A stretch of 64,000 nt of DNA from Arenibaculum pallidiluteum (GCF_017355985.1 NZ_JAFIQU010000008.1:124001-188000), one strand, 5' to 3'; shown: positions 1 through 9,437, counted from the first letter of the stretch. Notes: generated by a model from the letters alone, not told the origin. A program made the numbers and translations.

Positions 1-168
1 ACAGCGAAAAGATGTTCCGCTGCCTGTTTGCGCATCGGCGCAGCCCGTAGATCGGGCGTTGCCGAGAACCGACCGCCTGCCCATACGCCTTCCGCCGGGC
101 ACCCAAGACCAATGCGCAGTCCTCCCGCGGCGCCGTCGGGCGCATGATCGGCCGCCCTGACGCTTCGC
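1..168. other. left edge, no supported gene
   Basis: No complete gene is visible. One plus-strand frame is open from the edge to a TAG at 48-50 and could be the tail of an upstream gene. A minus-strand ATG at 33-35 could open a gene running off the edge. Neither carries a recognisable motif, so both are only possibilities. Confidence 0.3.
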
Positions 169-1650
169 ATGGCGTGCGGCCAGGCGCGTTCCGCCCGGAC
201 GAGTTCCGCCCAGACGAGTTCTGCTTTGAGATCCGCCGAGAAGCCGCTGCTGGTCCCCTATATCATCGCGGCGGCGCTGTTCATGGAGCAGCTCGATTCC
301 ACGATCATCGGGACGGCGCTGCCGACCATCGCCGAGGCGCTGCACGCCAGCCCGCTCCATCTCAGTGGCGCGATCACGGCATACCTTCTGAGCCTGTCCG
401 TCTTCATCCCGCTGAGCGGATGGATGGCGGACCGGTACGGAGCCCGGCGCGTGTTCATGGCCGCCATCGTGATCTTCACCCTGGGCTCGGCCCTGTGCGG
501 CCAAGCTGGCAGCCTGGTCGAGCTCATCGCGGCGCGTGCCGTGCAGGGCATCGGCGGGGCGATGATGTCGCCGGTCGGTCGGATCGTGCTGATCCGCTCG
601 ACGCCGCGCAGCGGCCTCGTGCGCGCCATGGCCTTCGTGACGCTGCCGGCGCTGATGGGGCCGGTGCTCGGCCCGCCGCTGGGCGGCTTCATCGCGACCT
701 ATGCCTCGTGGCGCTGGATCTTCTACCTGAACCTGCCGATCGGCCTCGCCGGCCTCGCACTCGCCTATGCCTTCGTCCCCGACGACCGCACCGAGGATCC
801 GCCTCCCTTCGACCTGATGGGTTGGATTCTCAGCGGCCTCGGCCTCGCCCTGGTGGTCCTCTCGGTGGAGACCGTCGGGCGCGGGCTGATGCCGCCCGCG
901 GCGACGGCCGCGATCGCGGCGCTCGGCCTGGGGCTGCTGCTTCTCTATGTCAGGCATGCCGGGCGGGTCACGCGGCCGATCCTGCCCGTCGACCTGTTCC
1001 GGATCCCGAGCTACCGCGTCGCCATCCTGGGCGGGGCGGTGTACCGCGTCGGCATCGGCGCGATTCCGCTCCTGCTTCCGCTGATGCTGCAGCTCGGCTT
1101 CGGCCTGTCGCCGCTGGATTCCGGACTGCTGACCCTGGCCAGCGCGGTCGGCGCGCTGTCCATGAAGGCGACCGCCCCGTCGATCCTTCGCCGCTTCGGC
1201 TTCCGTCCGGTGCTGGTCGGGAACGCCGTGCTGAGCGGGCTGCTGATCATGGCCTACGGCCTGCTGCGCCCCGATACACCACCCGCCGCGATCTTCGTCC
1301 TGTTGCTGGTCAGCGGCTTCTTCCGCTCGCTGCAGTTCACCAGCGTGAACACCCTTGCCTTCGCGGACATCCCCGACCGGCGCGTCAGCCAGGCCAGCAG
1401 CCTGTCGAGCACGGCCCAGCAGCTCTTCCTGACGCTGGGCGTGGGGCTGGGCGCCGCGCTGGTCCAGCTCGTGATGATCGGGCGCGGCGGCAGCGTCCCC
1501 GAGGCGCAGGATTTCGCGATCGCCTTCGCGGCCATCGGCCTCGTGGCACTGTCCTCGGTGCTGGTGTTCCGCACTCTGCCACCCGGCGCGGGCGACGCGG
1601 TCAGCGGCTATCGGAGCCCCGCGCCGCTGCAGCCCGACGCCTCGGACTGA
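169..1650 (+). CDS. MFS multidrug exporter, DHA2 (EmrB/QacA-like) family
   Basis: The 493-residue protein is an inner-membrane drug:proton antiporter of the 14-helix DHA2 type. The first helix carries the family motif around MEQLDSTIIGTALPTIAEAL. The MFS motif A (GWMADRYGARR) follows in the helix 2-3 loop, then the RAVQGIGGAMMSP segment and the helix 5 antiporter motif GPVLGPPLGGF. The substrate cannot be read from sequence. The start is uncertain: the ATG at 169 has no clear ribosome site, and the first 20 codons contain an imperfect 15-base tandem repeat (about 188-217, encoding SARTS/SAQTS). An in-frame TTG at 226 may be the real start. It reads in the same direction as the PLP enzyme and second MFS pump that follow. 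Confidence 0.9.
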   Translation: MACGQARSARTSSAQTSSALRSAEKPLLVPYIIAAALFMEQLDSTIIGTALPTIAEALHASPLHLSGAITAYLLSLSVFIPLSGWMADRYGARRVFMAAIVIFTLGSALCGQAGSLVELIAARAVQGIGGAMMSPVGRIVLIRSTPRSGLVRAMAFVTLPALMGPVLGPPLGGFIATYASWRWIFYLNLPIGLAGLALAYAFVPDDRTEDPPPFDLMGWILSGLGLALVVLSVETVGRGLMPPAATAAIAALGLGLLLLYVRHAGRVTRPILPVDLFRIPSYRVAILGGAVYRVGIGAIPLLLPLMLQLGFGLSPLDSGLLTLASAVGALSMKATAPSILRRFGFRPVLVGNAVLSGLLIMAYGLLRPDTPPAAIFVLLLVSGFFRSLQFTSVNTLAFADIPDRRVSQASSLSSTAQQLFLTLGVGLGAALVQLVMIGRGGSVPEAQDFAIAFAAIGLVALSSVLVFRTLPPGAGDAVSGYRSPAPLQPDASD

Positions 1651-1735
1651 GGCCGAGGGCCGTGGACGCGCGGGGGCCCGCCCGCTAAACCACGGCCATG
1701 TGCACGGCGGGACACGCTGGTAAGCCGAGCCGAAC

Positions 1736-1742
1736 AAGGAGG
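1736..1742 (+). promoter_or_regulatory. strong Shine-Dalgarno deciding the start at 1752
   Basis: AAGGAGG lies nine bases before the ATG at 1752. It rules in that codon over an upstream in-frame ATG at 1698, which has no ribosome site and would add 18 residues of unconserved-looking sequence. Confidence 0.85.
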
Positions 1743-1751
1743 AACACACCC

Positions 1752-3035
1752 ATGACGGACACCTACCACAAGGACCGGATCGGCGCGCACCAGCTTCACC
1801 CCGAGACGCTGATGCTGGGCTACGGCTTCGATCCCGCGCTCTCCGAAGGCGCGGTAAAGCCGCCGATCTTCCTGACTTCGACCTTCGTCTTCCGCTCGGC
1901 CGAGGAGGGGCGCGACTTCTTCGATTACACGGCGGGCCGGCGCGAGCCGCCGCCCGGCGCCGAGGCGGGCCTGGTCTACTCGCGGTTCAACCACCCCAAC
2001 AGCGAGATCGTGGAGGACCGCCTTGCGGTCTACGAAGGCGCCGAGATGGGGGCGATCTTCTCCAGCGGCATGTCGGCCATCGCGACCACGCTGATGGCCT
2101 ATGCGCGGCCGGGCGACGTGATCCTGCACTCGCAGCCGCTCTACGGCGGGACCGAGACGCTGGTCGCCAAGACGCTCGCGCCGTTCGGCATCGGATCCGA
2201 GGGCTTCTCCGACGGCGTGGACGGCGGCGCCGTCCGCGCCGCGGCCGAGGCCGCCATGGCCCGTGGCCGCGTCCCCGTGATCCTGGTCGAGACGCCGTCC
2301 AACCCGCTGAACAGCCTGGTCGACCTGCCGCTGGTCCGCGCCGTCGCCGACGAGATCGCGCAGCGCCAGGGGCACCGGCCGCTCGTCGTCTGCGACAACA
2401 CGCTGCTGGGCCCGATCTTCCAAAAGCCGCTGCGCCATGGCACCGATCTCGTCGTCTATTCCCTCACCAAATACGTGGGAGGGCACAGCGACCTGGTGGC
2501 AGGGGCGGTGCTCGGCGCCCGGGAGCTGGTACGCCCCGTGAAGCTCCTGCGCGGCGCCATCGGGACGCAGCTCGACCCGCACTCGGCCTGGATGATCGGC
2601 CGCTCGCTCGAGACGCTGTCCCTGCGCATGCAGGCCGCCTGCCGGAACGCCGAGGCGGTGACCCGGTTCCTGGCCGGCCACACGCGGGTGGGCCATGTCT
2701 ACTACCCGGCGCTGCTGGCGGCCGGCAGCCCGCAGCGCGCGGTGTTCGAGCGCCAGTGCACGGCTGCCGGGACGACCTTCTCCTTCGACATCGCCGGCGG
2801 CGAGGCCGAGGCGTTCCGGTTCCTGAACGCGCTGCGGATCTTCAAGCTCGCGGTCAGCCTGGGCGGGACCGAATCCCTGGTCTGCCATCCGTCGACGACG
2901 GTCCATTCGGGGGTCCCGCGCGAGACCCGGGAGCGCATCGGCATCACCGACGCCACCATCCGCATGTCCATCGGCATCGAGCATGCCGACGACCTCATCG
3001 CGGACCTGACCCAGGCGCTGGAGGCGGCCGGCTGA
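1752..3035 (+). CDS. cystathionine gamma-synthase family PLP enzyme
   Basis: The 427-residue cytosolic enzyme is a fold-type I PLP-dependent trans-sulfuration protein (cystathionine gamma-synthase, gamma-lyase or methionine gamma-lyase group). Visible marks are SRFNHPN near the N-terminus, the PLP-ring stacking region with [12 protein letters not shown] with the PLP-nitrogen aspartate, and [11 protein letters not shown] with the Schiff-base lysine. The C-terminal half keeps VSLGGTESL and the substrate-carboxylate region. Classical methionine gamma-lyases carry a cysteine after LYG; here the residue is glycine, as in synthases and cystathionine lyases, so methionine gamma-lyase activity is not supported. 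The exact reaction is open. The AceE-like E1 seven kilobases downstream belongs to a family that handles 2-oxobutyrate in some bacteria, but the two genes are not linked in an operon. Confidence 0.9.
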   Translation: MTDTYHKDRIGAHQLHPETLMLGYGFDPALSEGAVKPPIFLTSTFVFRSAEEGRDFFDYTAGRREPPPGAEAGLVYSRFNHPNSEIVEDRLAVYEGAEMGAIFSSGMSAIATTLMAYARPGDVILHSQPLYGGTETLVAKTLAPFGIGSEGFSDGVDGGAVRAAAEAAMARGRVPVILVETPSNPLNSLVDLPLVRAVADEIAQRQGHRPLVVCDNTLLGPIFQKPLRHGTDLVVYSLTKYVGGHSDLVAGAVLGARELVRPVKLLRGAIGTQLDPHSAWMIGRSLETLSLRMQAACRNAEAVTRFLAGHTRVGHVYYPALLAAGSPQRAVFERQCTAAGTTFSFDIAGGEAEAFRFLNALRIFKLAVSLGGTESLVCHPSTTVHSGVPRETRERIGITDATIRMSIGIEHADDLIADLTQALEAAG

Positions 3036-3199
3036 CCGCCGCATGCCGACGAGGCCGGCGGGCATGGGGGGTGCAGACCTGCCATGCCCGCCGGCCGCGG
3101 AGCGCCGGCCAGTGCGCGCTTGATGGCTGCGACGAACCGTCCTAGGGCTTCTTCGGGCCCGAGCCCGCCGGCCCGCCGAATTCTCAGGCTCCCTATCCG

Positions 3200-4675
3200 A
3201 TGCCCCCCAGCCAAGCCGACATCAAGACGATCCTGACCGGCGCACTGCTTGCCCTGTTCCTGGCCGCGCTCGAGCAGACGATCGTCGCCACCGCCCTGCC
3301 GACCATAGCGGCCGATCTCGGCGGCTTCGACCTGATCTCCTGGGTCGTCACGGCCTATCTGCTGAGCTCGGTCTGCGCGACGCCGATCTTCGGCAAGCTC
3401 AGCGACGTCTACGGCCGGAGGCCCGTGCTGGCGACGAGCCTGCTGGTCTTCCTCGCGGGCTCCGTCCTCTGCGCCCTGGCGCCCACCATGCTGACGCTGA
3501 TCCTGGCGCGCGGGCTCCAGGGGATCGGCGGCGGCGGGCTGATCACCCTCGCCCAGACCGTGATCGGCGACGTCGTCCCCCCGCGCGAGCGCGGCCGCTA
3601 CGCGGCGTTCTTCTCGGGCGTCTGGGCGGTGGCGGGGCTGTTGGGCCCCTCGGTCGGGGGCGTCCTGGCCGAGCATGTCGGCTGGGAGTGGATCTTCTGG
3701 CTCAACGTGCCCCTGGCGATGCTGGCCTTGGCGATCTGCGACCGGGCTCTGCGCCGCCTACCTTCGAACCGGCGCCGGGCCCACATCGACTATGCGGCGA
3801 TCCTGCTGCTCTCGGCCGGGACGGTGGCGCTGCTTCTCCTGCTCTCGCTCGCGGGGAAGGATTTTCCCTGGCTGTCGCCGGCATCGCTGGGCTTGGCCCT
3901 GGCCGCCACGGGCTTCGCCGTCCTGTTCGCGATCAAGCAGCGCTTCTCGGCCGAGCCGATCCTGCCGCCCCGCTTCGTCACGCATCCGGTGATCGGGCCG
4001 GTTCTGTCCTCGCTCTTCCTGGTCTTCGGCAGCTATCTCGCGGTCGCCGTTCTGGCGCCGGTCTACCTCCAGATGGCGCTGGGCGTTCCCGTCAGCGAGT
4101 CCGGGCTGCTGATGATCCCGCTGATGGTGTCGACGACCCTGGGCGCCGGGTTCGCCGGCCGCAGCACAAAGACCACGGGGCGCTACAAGCTTCCGGCCCT
4201 GATCGGCCTGCCGGTAGCCGTCCTGGCGCTGATCGTGCTCGGCTTCGAGGCGCAGGCCGTGACGCCCTGGGCGGCATCGGCGCTGCTGATGGTCGCCGGG
4301 CTTGGCATGGGGCCGATCTTTCCGTGCAGCATGGTGGCCGCGCAGAACGCGGTCGAGGGGCGGGACCTCGGCACGGTCAGCGGGACGATCAGCTTCTCCC
4401 GCGCCCTGGGCGGCGCGGTCCTGATCGCCGCGGCGTCGGCCCTGGTGCTCGGCCTCTACGCCGGTGCCATGCCAGGGTCGGGTGCAGCGACGCTCGAGGA
4501 GCTCGCGCGGGCGACGCCTTCGGCCGAGGCCAGGGCCGCCATCGGCTCGGCATTCGCGGTCCTGTTCTGGGCCGTCGCGGCGATCCTGGTCGCGGGCCTT
4601 GCCCTGTTCGCCCGTGTCGAGGAACGGCCGCTGCGCCAGCACGCGGGCATCGCCGCTCCGAGCGTCCCCGAATGA
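3200..4675 (+). CDS. MFS drug exporter, DHA2 family (second copy)
   Basis: The 491-residue membrane protein is a 14-helix drug:proton antiporter. The helix 1 motif is LAALEQTIVATALPTIAADL, motif A is GKLSDVYGRRPV, and the helix 5 signature is GLLGPSVGGVLAEH. It is not a recent duplicate of the pump at 169: the two share family motifs but differ in most loops. The stop codon overlaps the start of the EamA permease (ATGA), so the two are probably translated together. This suggests a small export operon with two different carriers. No regulator is encoded next to it. Confidence 0.9.
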   Translation: MPPSQADIKTILTGALLALFLAALEQTIVATALPTIAADLGGFDLISWVVTAYLLSSVCATPIFGKLSDVYGRRPVLATSLLVFLAGSVLCALAPTMLTLILARGLQGIGGGGLITLAQTVIGDVVPPRERGRYAAFFSGVWAVAGLLGPSVGGVLAEHVGWEWIFWLNVPLAMLALAICDRALRRLPSNRRRAHIDYAAILLLSAGTVALLLLLSLAGKDFPWLSPASLGLALAATGFAVLFAIKQRFSAEPILPPRFVTHPVIGPVLSSLFLVFGSYLAVAVLAPVYLQMALGVPVSESGLLMIPLMVSTTLGAGFAGRSTKTTGRYKLPALIGLPVAVLALIVLGFEAQAVTPWAASALLMVAGLGMGPIFPCSMVAAQNAVEGRDLGTVSGTISFSRALGGAVLIAAASALVLGLYAGAMPGSGAATLEELARATPSAEARAAIGSAFAVLFWAVAAILVAGLALFARVEERPLRQHAGIAAPSVPE

Positions 4676-5616
4676 CCGCGGAGCCGCGCGGCCGGGACGC
4701 CATCCGCGCGGCCAATCAGCCGGCAACCGAGCTCGACCTGGCCGCCGCGGTGGCGATGACCGTGCTGTGCCTGTGCTGGGGCCTGCAGCAGGTCGCGGTC
4801 AAGGCGGCCCTGGCGGGAATGCCGCCGATCCTGCAATGCGGTCTGCGCTCGGCGCTGGCGGCGGCGCTCGTCTGGGGCTGGGCGACCTGGCGCGGCGTAC
4901 CGATCTTCGCACGCGACGGCACCCTGCTGCCGGGTCTCCTTGCCGGCGCGCTGTTCGCCGCCGAATTCGGCCTGATCTATGTCGGCCTCGGCCACACGAC
5001 GGCATCCCGTGGCGTCCTGTTCATCTATACGGCGCCCTTCATGGTGGCGATCGGCGCCCATGTGCTGATTCCCGGAGAAAGGCTGGGCGCGATCCAGGTG
5101 CTTGGCCTGGTCTGCGCCTTCGCGGGCGTGGCGCTGGCCTTCGGGGATGCCCTCCGGCTTCCCACCGCACGCGAGCTGGCGGGCGATGCCATGCTTCTCG
5201 TCGCCGCGGCGTTCTGGGCGGCGACGACGCTGCTGATCAAGACCACGCGCCTGGTGCGCGCCCCGGCCGAGAAGGTCCTGCTGTACCAGCTCGCGGTCTC
5301 CGCGCTGACGCTCACGCCGCTCTCCCCTCTCCTGGGCGAGGCCGCAGCCGGCCCGCTCGATGCGACGGTGCTGGTGGCCTTCGCCTTCCAGACGCTGGTG
5401 GTGGCCTTCGCGAGCTATCTCGCCTGGTTCCGGCTGGTCGCGAAGTATCCCGCGGGCCGCCTTTCAGCCTTCTCGTTCCTGACGCCGCTCTTCGGCGTGC
5501 TTGCGGGGGCGCTGCTTCTGGGCGAGCGGGTCTCGGCCTTTCTCGTCCTGTCGCTGGTCCTCGTCTGCGCCGGGATCTTCCTGGTCAACCGACGCCAGCC
5601 CGCGCGGCGCGGCTGA
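4672..5616 (+). CDS. EamA/DMT-family permease
   Basis: The 314-residue inner-membrane protein belongs to the drug/metabolite transporter superfamily, with ten predicted helices made of two EamA repeats (roughly residues 20-155 and 170-305). The second repeat ends in the typical FSFLTPLFGVLAGALLLGE segment. Family members export amino acids or metabolites, and no substrate can be assigned. The ATG overlaps the stop of the MFS gene by four bases. The open frame extends upstream, but that stretch only shadows the MFS gene. The gene converges with the SGNH hydrolase with a gap of 17 bases and no terminator of its own. Confidence 0.88.
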   Translation: MTAEPRGRDAIRAANQPATELDLAAAVAMTVLCLCWGLQQVAVKAALAGMPPILQCGLRSALAAALVWGWATWRGVPIFARDGTLLPGLLAGALFAAEFGLIYVGLGHTTASRGVLFIYTAPFMVAIGAHVLIPGERLGAIQVLGLVCAFAGVALAFGDALRLPTARELAGDAMLLVAAAFWAATTLLIKTTRLVRAPAEKVLLYQLAVSALTLTPLSPLLGEAAAGPLDATVLVAFAFQTLVVAFASYLAWFRLVAKYPAGRLSAFSFLTPLFGVLAGALLLGERVSAFLVLSLVLVCAGIFLVNRRQPARRG

Positions 5617-5633
5617 AGGCGGAGGCGCCGGCC

Positions 5634-6242
5634 TCAGCGCTCGGTCGCCGAGGCCGCCATCCAGTCGCGCAAGGCAGCCCAGCTGCCGACCAGCTCCGCC
5701 AGCGCCGCGTATCCCTTGGCGCCGGGATGGCTGCCGTCGCCCGCGGCGGCCTCGTCCCTCCATGGCGCGCATGCCCGCATCGCGTCGAAGACCGCGAGAT
5801 AGGGAACGTCCAGCCGCGCGCAGAGGGGACCGAGTTCGCGGGATAGGATGCCGATGCGCGGGTCGGTCCCGGCGTCGCCCACGGGCAGCGGCCCAAGCAT
5901 CAGCGTCGGCCGCCAGGCGCGTGCCGCGGCCAGGATCGCCCCTGCATTCGCCAGTGAGACGGACAGCGGCAGCCGCGCCGCGCCGTCGTCGCCAGCCGCG
6001 CAGTCGTTCGCGCCAAAAGAAAAGACCAGCCGTCCGTCCTGGTCCGCCGGGAGCCGGGCCTCCGCCTCGCGGCGCCAGCGCAGGGCGATATCCGCGCTGG
6101 TGTCGCGCCGGACGCCGAGATTGTAGAGCGTGACGTCGCAGCCTGCGGCACGCATCGCGGCGCCGATCCGGCCGACCCAGCCCAAGCAGGCGTCGTCGCC
6201 CGTCCCGTTCACGAAGCTGTCGCCGATGAAGCAGATGCGCAT
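5634..6242 (-). CDS. SGNH/GDSL-family hydrolase
   Basis: The 202-residue protein is a serine esterase of the SGNH fold. It has block I FIGDSFVNG with Ser9 as nucleophile near the N-terminus, the block II glycine (YNLGVRRDTS), block III GANDC, and block V DGSHPGAKGY with the catalytic Asp-His pair. There is no signal peptide, so it probably acts in the cytoplasm. Possible substrates are acyl esters (TesA-like lysophospholipase or arylesterase), and the sequence does not decide. The open frame extends upstream, but the ATG at 6242 places the GDS block five residues in, as in relatives. It follows the porin gene on the same strand, beyond the porin terminator. Confidence 0.85.
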   Translation of the reverse strand: MRICFIGDSFVNGTGDDACLGWVGRIGAAMRAAGCDVTLYNLGVRRDTSADIALRWRREAEARLPADQDGRLVFSFGANDCAAGDDGAARLPLSVSLANAGAILAAARAWRPTLMLGPLPVGDAGTDPRIGILSRELGPLCARLDVPYLAVFDAMRACAPWRDEAAAGDGSHPGAKGYAALAELVGSWAALRDWMAASATER

Positions 6243-6306
6243 ACAGCGACAATGAGCCCGGGCGCGGACAGGAACAACCTCGGCTCGGCGGGGCAATGAA
6301 AGGGGC

Positions 6307-6338
6307 AAAGAAAAAGGGGGCCGGCGAAGCCGGCCCCC
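6307..6338 (-). terminator. rho-independent terminator of the porin gene
   Basis: A perfect 10-base stem (6316-6325 with 6329-6338, loop GAA) is followed on the minus strand by TTTTTCTTT (6307-6315). It lies 25 bases after the porin stop. Confidence 0.9.
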
Positions 6339-6363
6339 TGACCCGATGAGCGATCCTCGGCGA

Positions 6364-7458
6364 TCAGAACAGCAGGTTCGTGCGCAGCATGACGACGGTC
6401 GCGTCGTTGCCCGTCCCGCCGAAGGCGTTGTCGGAGTCGAGCAGATAGACGTCCGCCTGCAGCGCGAGGCCCGGGGCAACGCTGTAGGTGCCGCCGATCG
6501 CCCACATGCTGTCGTCGCCGATCGTGCCGTCCGCCGACTCCGAGTTGGTCCGGCCGTACGAGACGCCGAGAGCGAAGGGCCCGGCGTCATAGGACACGCC
6601 GGCGTTCCAGCCCTTGTTCTCGAGGTCCGCGATGTCCAGGAGCGACTCCAGGGTGCGGTTGTTGTCGAAGTAGGTGCCGCCCACGATGAAGCCGGCATAG
6701 CCGACCGCGGCGCTGACGTTCCAGCTCTTGTAGCTGTCGAGGGCGACGCTGGTCTCGTCGGCGAAGGCGTAGCCGCCACCGAGGTCGACCGTGAAGCCGC
6801 CGAACTCGCCCTTGTAGTTGGCCGCGAGCTCGACCCGGTCCTGATAGGCGGTCGCCGTGTTCAGGCGGCGGGCCAGGCTGTTGTTGTCGCCGATCTGCCC
6901 CACGCTCGGGGTGTAGCTGACGCCGGCCTGCACGCCGACGAGGCGCGGCGTGTAGTAGGTGACCTTGGTCGAGCGGTCGAAGTAGGCGGCGGGAACGTAC
7001 TGGAAGAGACCGAAGTCCGACCACTTGCCCCAGTCACCGTCGAGCTGCCCGATGCCGACTGCCGGAGCGAAGCCCGACAGCTTGGTGACCGCGCCCCACT
7101 CGTCGCCCATCTCGACGCGGCCGAAGGCGCTCTCGACATAGACGTACTTGCGCTCGGCGTAGAAGTTCTCGCCGTTGGTCGCGCTCGGCGTCGAGCTCGC
7201 GCCGTGGTTGGAGCCGCTGTTGCGCAGGCGGATGAAGGCGCCGTAGGTCAGGCCGTTGTCGGTCTTGCCCTCGACCGAGATCGGGAAGCGCACTTCCTGC
7301 ACGAAGTTGACGTCCTTGGCATTGCTCAGGTCGTCGTCGATCCAGGCAGCGTCGAACCGGATGTCGCCGCCGAACTTCACGGTAACCTGCGCAGCCGCAC
7401 CCTGCGCCATCACCGCCGTACCCAGCAGGGCCGCAGTGCCGAGGAGGATTTTCTTCAT
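6364..7458 (-). CDS. outer-membrane porin (Gram-negative porin family)
   Basis: The 364-residue precursor has a Sec signal peptide (MKK, hydrophobic stretch, cleavage near AAA-Q at about residue 24). The mature part is full of alternating beta-strands rich in Gly, Tyr, Asn and Asp and ends in a C-terminal phenylalanine (RTNLLF), the standard outer-membrane insertion signal. This is a 16-strand-type general diffusion porin, probably trimeric. The ATG at 7458 has AGGGAC upstream; codons farther upstream would bury the signal peptide. The gene is monocistronic, with its own terminator and an AT-richer upstream region. The ion or solute preference cannot be inferred. Confidence 0.88.
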   Translation of the reverse strand: MKKILLGTAALLGTAVMAQGAAAQVTVKFGGDIRFDAAWIDDDLSNAKDVNFVQEVRFPISVEGKTDNGLTYGAFIRLRNSGSNHGASSTPSATNGENFYAERKYVYVESAFGRVEMGDEWGAVTKLSGFAPAVGIGQLDGDWGKWSDFGLFQYVPAAYFDRSTKVTYYTPRLVGVQAGVSYTPSVGQIGDNNSLARRLNTATAYQDRVELAANYKGEFGGFTVDLGGGYAFADETSVALDSYKSWNVSAAVGYAGFIVGGTYFDNNRTLESLLDIADLENKGWNAGVSYDAGPFALGVSYGRTNSESADGTIGDDSMWAIGGTYSVAPGLALQADVYLLDSDNAFGGTGNDATVVMLRTNLLF

Positions 7459-7796
7459 TGTTCGGTCCCTAGGTTGGAAGCCCAAAACCCCTCTTGGTCG
7501 AGCCGACCAAGTCGCTCACGGGGGAGGACCGTATCCTCTTTTTTGCAATTGTAAGAGTCGGCGCGCGGCTTTCGCGGCAAAGTTGGGCAGCCGTGTGGCG
7601 ATCCAGCCACATGTGCGGCAACCAAGGTATTAGGGCGATTATTGAGTCCCACCGGGCAGGGACTATTCCTTGGGCAATTGCCTACAGGTTTGACCAAGAA
7701 AACGGCGTTCGAGGACTGACCCGAAAACAGAACGGCCCGGCGCTCGCGCACCGGGCCGTCGATCATGGACGCGGCGCGCGGGCGCCGCGCGCCGAC
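7459..7796. other. intergenic region upstream of the porin
   Basis: No gene is supported here. The stretch holds the porin 5' region, which is less GC-rich than its surroundings, and the terminator of the lipoprotein gene at 7732-7759. Open frames across it have no coding character. Confidence 0.6.
7722..7759 (-). terminator. terminator of the lipoprotein gene
   Basis: A perfect 9-base stem (7732-7740 with 7751-7759, loop of 10) is followed on the minus strand by TCTGTTTTC. It sits 37 bases after the lipoprotein stop. Confidence 0.85.
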
Positions 7797-8498
7797 TCAG
7801 TTGGACGAGGCCACCTGCTTCTTGCCGGCCGGGGCCTTCTTGGCCTTGGAGGCCACCTTCTTCTCGGCATCGGCCTTGGCCTTCGCCTCGGCAGCGAGCT
7901 TGCGGGCAGCCTCGGCCTCGGCCAGCACGACCTGCTGGCGCGCGCACAGCGCCGGCGCCACGACGGCGCTGTACGCCTCGAGCTCCGCGCGGGTCGCCTT
8001 CTTCAGCCGCTCGAACCACTCGCGCCGAGGCTCGCAGAAGGCGGCCTGGTTGAACCCGCCGGCGCTGAGCGCCAGCGCGTTCGCGACGCGCGTCTGCTCG
8101 CTGTCGAAGCGGCGGATGCCGTCCTGACCCTTGCCGAAGGAGGCCGCCACGGCGCGCGTCGCGCCGGCCAGCACTTCGGAGTTCTGGCCGGCCATGGCGC
8201 GGTACTCGGCATAGGCGTTGGGATTGCCGAAATAGGCGCCGCAGTTCAGCGAGGTCACCATCATCTCGACCTGCAGGCCGACCGTCGCCCAGTGCCGGCC
8301 GCTCTCGCCCGTGCACGAGGTCGGCGTCGCATTGAAGGCGGCCACGTGGAAGCTGCTGGGCGGCTCCGTCAGCAGGTCCTTGACCGGAGCGGGAGGCGGC
8401 TCGGCCGCCGCGGCCGAGGGCGGCGGCTCGTTCTTGGACGTGCAGCCGACGAGCACGGCGGCGGCGAGGGCCGTAACGATCACGACGGACTTGTTCAT
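7797..8498 (-). CDS. hypothetical lipoprotein with Lys/Ala-rich tail
   Basis: I do not recognise the family. The 233-residue protein starts with a lipoprotein signal (MNKSVVIVTALAAAVLVGC), so it should be acylated on Cys19 and anchored in the envelope. A proline-rich linker (about 24-45) leads to a mostly helical domain with three further cysteines. The last 50 residues are a highly charged Ala/Lys/Glu helix ending in a run of Lys-Ala repeats, like the basic tails of proteins that touch peptidoglycan or nucleic acid. A start five codons upstream (8513) is possible, but the ATG at 8498 gives the normal signal length. The gene is single and has its own terminator. Confidence 0.75.
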   Translation of the reverse strand: MNKSVVIVTALAAAVLVGCTSKNEPPPSAAAAEPPPAPVKDLLTEPPSSFHVAAFNATPTSCTGESGRHWATVGLQVEMMVTSLNCGAYFGNPNAYAEYRAMAGQNSEVLAGATRAVAASFGKGQDGIRRFDSEQTRVANALALSAGGFNQAAFCEPRREWFERLKKATRAELEAYSAVVAPALCARQQVVLAEAEAARKLAAEAKAKADAEKKVASKAKKAPAGKKQVASSN

Positions 8499-8513
8499 GG
8501 GCCTGGCATGCAA

Positions 8514-8812
8514 ATTGGGGTTAGGCGCCCAGACTTAACCATTTCCCGCATCAGCTTTCCAGTGACATCCGATCGCGAAGGCGTCAGGATCCCTGAAGCG
8601 GACCGGGAACCGCCGAGTCGTTTTCCGATCCAAGGAAAACGGATCGAATCGGACTGCTTCTCCTGCACCTAGGGCATAGGCCACGGCCCTTCCGCTAGGC
8701 GATTATGGGGAAAAACGTCTCTTTACCGTGTTCCTGGCCCATCGGGCGTTTGCCAACGGGCCCCGCTACCCTTAACCTACGACACCCGTGATAGAATAAA
8801 GCAGTGTTTCCC
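8514..8812. other. divergent intergenic region with an inverted repeat
   Basis: This gap of about 300 bases separates the lipoprotein and cold-shock genes, which point apart. It contains an 8-base inverted repeat, CGTTTTCC (8619-8626) and GGAAAACG (8634-8641) with a 7-base spacer. The rest probably includes the long 5' leader usual for cold-shock mRNAs. No coding potential is seen. Confidence 0.5.
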
Positions 8813-9427
8813 ATGCGCTTCGACAAGCCCCGCCGCCCGTTCGACGAGCCTCGCCGCGATTTCGACCGGCCGCGCCGTTCCTTCGATCAGCCCACCCCCA
8901 TCGCCAGCAACGTGAAGGCCACGGTCAAGTGGTTCAATGCGACGAAGGGCTTCGGCTTCGTGCAACCTGAGGACGGCTCCGCCGACGCCTTCCTCCACGC
9001 CTCGACGCTGGCTTTCCTGGGCCACCAGGATCTGCCCGAAGGCGCAACCCTCACGGTCGATCTCGTCCAGGGCCAGAAGGGTCCGCAGGTCGGCGCCGTG
9101 CATGACGTGGACCTGACGACGGCGACCCCGTCCTCGGGCCGCGGCGGCTTCGGCGGCGGCGCTCCGCGGGCCGGCGGCTTCTCGCGCGGCGGCTTCGGCG
9201 ACCGCGACCAGGGCCCGACCGAGCCTGTCGAAGGCACGGTGAAGTGGTTCAATCCCGACAAGGGTTTCGGGTTCATTGCGCCCGACACCGGCGGGAAGGA
9301 CATCTTCGTCCATATGACGGCCCTTCAGCGCTCCGGCCTCGCCACGCTCGCCGAAGGCGCGCCGGTGCGCGCCCAGGTGCGCCAGGGCAACAAGGGTCCG
9401 GAAGCCGCCAGCATCGAGCTGATCTGA
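8813..9427 (+). CDS. two-domain cold-shock protein with Arg-rich N-terminus
   Basis: The 204-residue protein has two cold-shock domains that bind single-stranded RNA or DNA. Domain 1 (residues 34-101) has KGFGFV and DAFLH as RNP1 and RNP2; domain 2 (138-204) has KGFGFI and DIFVH. Usual CspA proteins are single domains of about 70 residues; paired domains are typical of alphaproteobacteria. Two parts are less common. The first 27 residues are four degenerate repeats of the form F-D-x-P-R-R. The 35-residue linker is Gly/Arg-rich with RGG-like motifs. Both look disordered and RNA-binding. A GTG at 8804 could add three residues. The gene ends in a strong hairpin terminator and is monocistronic. 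Confidence 0.92.
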   Translation: MRFDKPRRPFDEPRRDFDRPRRSFDQPTPIASNVKATVKWFNATKGFGFVQPEDGSADAFLHASTLAFLGHQDLPEGATLTVDLVQGQKGPQVGAVHDVDLTTATPSSGRGGFGGGAPRAGGFSRGGFGDRDQGPTEPVEGTVKWFNPDKGFGFIAPDTGGKDIFVHMTALQRSGLATLAEGAPVRAQVRQGNKGPEAASIELI

Positions 9428-9437
9428 CGGCAGGCCT

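Noticed and set aside
2141..2443. Minus-strand frame inside the PLP enzyme
   Set aside because: Shadow frame with no ribosome site or domain.
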